Source: Curtobacterium luteum
GTDB lineage: Bacteria > Actinomycetota > Actinomycetes > Actinomycetales > Microbacteriaceae
Assembly: GCF_014646995.1 (NCBI RefSeq)
Contig: NZ_BMOI01000011.1
Coordinates: 78,180 to 142,179, forward strand
Direction: 5' to 3'
DNA: 64,000 nucleotides
Shown here: piece after piece, positions 62,229-64,000 of the stretch
Numbering within the stretch: the first letter of the stretch is position 1
Layout of the letters: the number at the start of each line of letters is the position of its first letter
Translations under genes and position numbers: made by a program
The notes under the pieces: model-generated
The model's database searches: none
What the model was told of the DNA's origin: nothing
What the model saw: the letters and a program-made list of their open reading frames with translations, nothing else

Positions 62229-62435
62229 TCAGCGCTTCGTGTGGCCGAACTCGTCGACGCCGGTCTCGTCGTGCCGAGTGGCCTCGAACTTGTGCGAGTG
62301 ACGGTACGCGACGTCGCGGAAGCTCCAGGTCACGAACCCGAGGAACGCGAAGAAGAGGGCACCGACGAGCGGGAAGACGTACGCGGGGACCCCGGAGGCG
62401 TTCTCTGCGGCTTCGGCGAGGAGGGTCATCGTCAT
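62229..62435 (-). CDS. Small single-pass membrane protein
   Basis: 68 residues with one helix, [21 protein letters not shown], and a charged His-rich tail ([20 protein letters not shown]). No family recognised. It lies 11 bases before nadD on the same strand and is probably co-transcribed; the ATG at 62435 is followed by a second in-frame ATG two codons later. Confidence 0.7.
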   Translation of the reverse strand: MTMTLLAEAAENASGVPAYVFPLVGALFFAFLGFVTWSFRDVAYRHSHKFEATRHDETGVDEFGHTKR

Positions 62436-62471
62436 GTGCTCCGTTCGGTCGGTGGAAAGACGCCGTTCAGT

Positions 62472-63737
62472 CTAGCCGCGGATCTGGCCCTGACCGCGCA
62501 CGATCCACTTGGTGCTCGTGAGTTCCGGGAGCCCCATCGGGCCGCGGGCGTGCAGCTTCTGCGTGGAGATGCCGACCTCGGCACCGAAGCCGAACTCACC
62601 GCCGTCGGTGAACCGGGTGGATGCGTTGACCATCACGACCGCCGAGTCGACGCCGGCGAGGAACCGCTCCGCCGTGTCGACGTCGTTGGTGACGATGGAC
62701 TCGGTGTGGTGCGTCGACCAGGTCGCGATGTGCGCCATCGCCGCGTCGACGTCGGGCACCACGCGGATCGAGAGGTCGAGGTCCATCGACTCGGTGGCCC
62801 AGTCGGCATCCGTCGCGCGGAGGACGCCGGGCACGATCGCCCGGGTGGCGTCGTCACCCCGGAGGGTCACCCCGGACGCGCGGAGGCGGTCGGCGAGGAC
62901 GGGGAGCAGCCGCTCGGCCGACCGCTCGTGCACGAGGAGCGTCTCGAGCGCGTTGCACACGCTCGGGCGCTGCACCTTGCTGTTCAGCACGATGTCGACC
63001 GCGCGGTCCTCGGGCGCGGACTCGTCGAGGAAGACGTGCACGACCCCCGCGCCGGTCTCGATCACGGGCACCTGCGACTCCGTCACGACGGTCTGGATGA
63101 GCGACGCGCTGCCCCGCGGGATGAGCACGTCAACGAGGCCCCGGGCGCGCATCAGCTCGGTCGCTCCGGCGCGGCCGAACTCGTCGATCGTCTGCACGAG
63201 TTCGCGCGGGAGACCGACGGACGCGACGGCGTCCTGGATGGTCGACACGAGGACCGCGTTGGTGCGCTGCGCGGCGGAACCGCCGCGCAGCACGACCGCG
63301 TTGCCGCTCTTCAGCGCGAGGCTCGCGATGTCGACCGTCACGTTCGGCCGGGCCTCGTAGATGGCGCCGACGACGCCGAACGGCACCCGGACCTGGGTGA
63401 GCTGCAGGCCGTTCGGGAGTACGGAGCCGCGGACGTTCTGGCCGACGGGGTCGGTCAGCCCGACGACGTGCTCGACCGCAGCGGCCAGGGCGTCGATCCG
63501 GGCGGAGTCGAGCCGGAGCCGGTCGAGCAGGCCCGACGACAGCCCGCCGTCCTCGCCCGCCACGAGATCGTCGTGGTTCGCGCGGACGATGTCGTCGGTG
63601 GCGGCTCGCACCCCGGCCGCGATGGCGACGAGCGCCGCGTCCTTGACCGCGGTGGTCGCGGTCGCGAGCACCGTCGCGGCGTCGCGTGCGGCGACGAGCT
63701 TGTCGGTCAGGGTCGGAGCGGGGGCGGTCAACGACAT
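62472..63737 (-). CDS. proA: Gamma-glutamyl phosphate reductase
   Basis: 421 residues. It reduces glutamyl-5-phosphate with NADPH in the second step of proline synthesis. The catalytic Cys is in SKVQRPSVCNALETLLVHER. GVVGAIYEARPNVTVDIASL, SGNAVVLRGGSAAQRTNAVL and FTDGGEFGFGAEVGISTQKL are family signatures. The ATG at 63737 follows TATGAT by 6 bases and has no Shine-Dalgarno, so it is a strong leaderless candidate; an in-frame start 12 codons upstream would put that hexamer inside the gene. Confidence 0.96.
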   Translation of the reverse strand: MSLTAPAPTLTDKLVAARDAATVLATATTAVKDAALVAIAAGVRAATDDIVRANHDDLVAGEDGGLSSGLLDRLRLDSARIDALAAAVEHVVGLTDPVGQNVRGSVLPNGLQLTQVRVPFGVVGAIYEARPNVTVDIASLALKSGNAVVLRGGSAAQRTNAVLVSTIQDAVASVGLPRELVQTIDEFGRAGATELMRARGLVDVLIPRGSASLIQTVVTESQVPVIETGAGVVHVFLDESAPEDRAVDIVLNSKVQRPSVCNALETLLVHERSAERLLPVLADRLRASGVTLRGDDATRAIVPGVLRATDADWATESMDLDLSIRVVPDVDAAMAHIATWSTHHTESIVTNDVDTAERFLAGVDSAVVMVNASTRFTDGGEFGFGAEVGISTQKLHARGPMGLPELTSTKWIVRGQGQIRG

Positions 63738-63743
63738 GGCTCG

Positions 63744-63749
63744 ATCATA
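63744..63749 (-). promoter_or_regulatory. -10 box of proA
   Basis: TATGAT on the minus strand, 6 bases before the ATG at 63737. No clear -35 was found. Confidence 0.45.
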
Positions 63750-64000
63750 GGTCCGGTCCTCGCGGGATGACACGGCGCGTCACGCGCCTGTGGACACGGC
63801 CTGGAGGCACGACACCGGTGCAGGGTTCACCGCACGTCAGGCGCGTGGCGCGACGGGCGGAGCACCGCACGGCAGGGGGGCGACACACACGAGGGGCAGC
63901 CCCGGAACGGTCACGACACGCCGCACCCGCAACACCGGGCGGTCACGAACGGTCGCACTCCGACGACGAGGACGACGCTTCGCGCCCACCCGGCAGCCAC

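Noticed and set aside
63774..64000. A gene in the last 227 bases
   Set aside because: No frame shows a family motif, ribosome binding site or plausible start. Only a family A core (GGCCTGGAGGCAC near 63799) was noticed.

Overview
This window comes from a high-GC actinobacterium. The gene content (mycoredoxin, HelD-type ATPase, a LexA-controlled imuA-imuB-dnaE2 cassette, an M4 protease beside an emfourin-like inhibitor, Microbacteriaceae-like PNPase and RsfS) and the many start codons lying 6-8 bases behind a TANNNT-like hexamer suggest Microbacteriaceae. Curtobacterium or a close relative is my best guess; this is inferred from protein style only, not from a database search. It looks like ordinary chromosome: no phage, insertion sequence, integrase, plasmid replication gene or CRISPR array was seen.

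Layout. 1-10.9 kb: a partial GNAT acetyltransferase, a histidine phosphatase and M16 peptidase, a TetR regulator with a clear operator, a PEBP protein, pnp, a secreted lytic-transglycosylase-like protein, ApbE with a Ser/Thr-rich membrane protein, an FMN reductase and rpsO. 10.9-24.3 kb: VanZ, a GH6 hydrolase, the M4 protease/emfourin pair, HelD ATPase, an FKBP-aldo/keto reductase operon, an MFS transporter whose ORF runs on through a repeat array, YihY, aspA and the Pit phosphate transporter. 24.4-34.8 kb: an NhaP antiporter, an ABC-2-like permease, NUDIX, pabC, an amidohydrolase, Fic and oligopeptidase B. 34.8-46.1 kb: a decayed isochorismatase, CYTH-CHAD, a PadR-membrane-protein operon, mycoredoxin, a SNF2 helicase with a probable N-terminal frameshift, a phosphotransferase, FUSC and a two-component system. 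46.2-54.7 kb: dnaE2, imuB, imuA, pabB and an aldose epimerase. 54.9-63.7 kb: a large LPXTG-like surface protein, a GntR regulator, tRNA-Ala(GGC), rsfS, a disordered membrane protein, nadD and proA.

Regulatory sequence that can be read directly: two perfect TCGAAC-N4-GTTCGA SOS boxes, one inside a TTGACA-N17-GAATAT promoter, ahead of imuA; a PHO-box-like pair of GTTCACC repeats abutting a promoter of pit; a PadR operator between the -35 and -10 of its own gene; and a TetR operator. At least fourteen starts fit leaderless transcription.

The least explained content is intergenic. Three repeat families recur at separate places: (A) about 45-bp palindromes built on GGAGGC...GCCTCC, two of them perfect over 44 bp; (B) clusters of the 11-bp palindrome CGCACSGTGCG, and hairpins whose two copies differ by a compensated base pair; (C) a 69-71-bp element with CCGAG-N-CTCGG at both ends, four copies, two of them inside a 21-bp tandem array that has removed the stop codon of the MFS gene. 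These are the best candidates for something undescribed.
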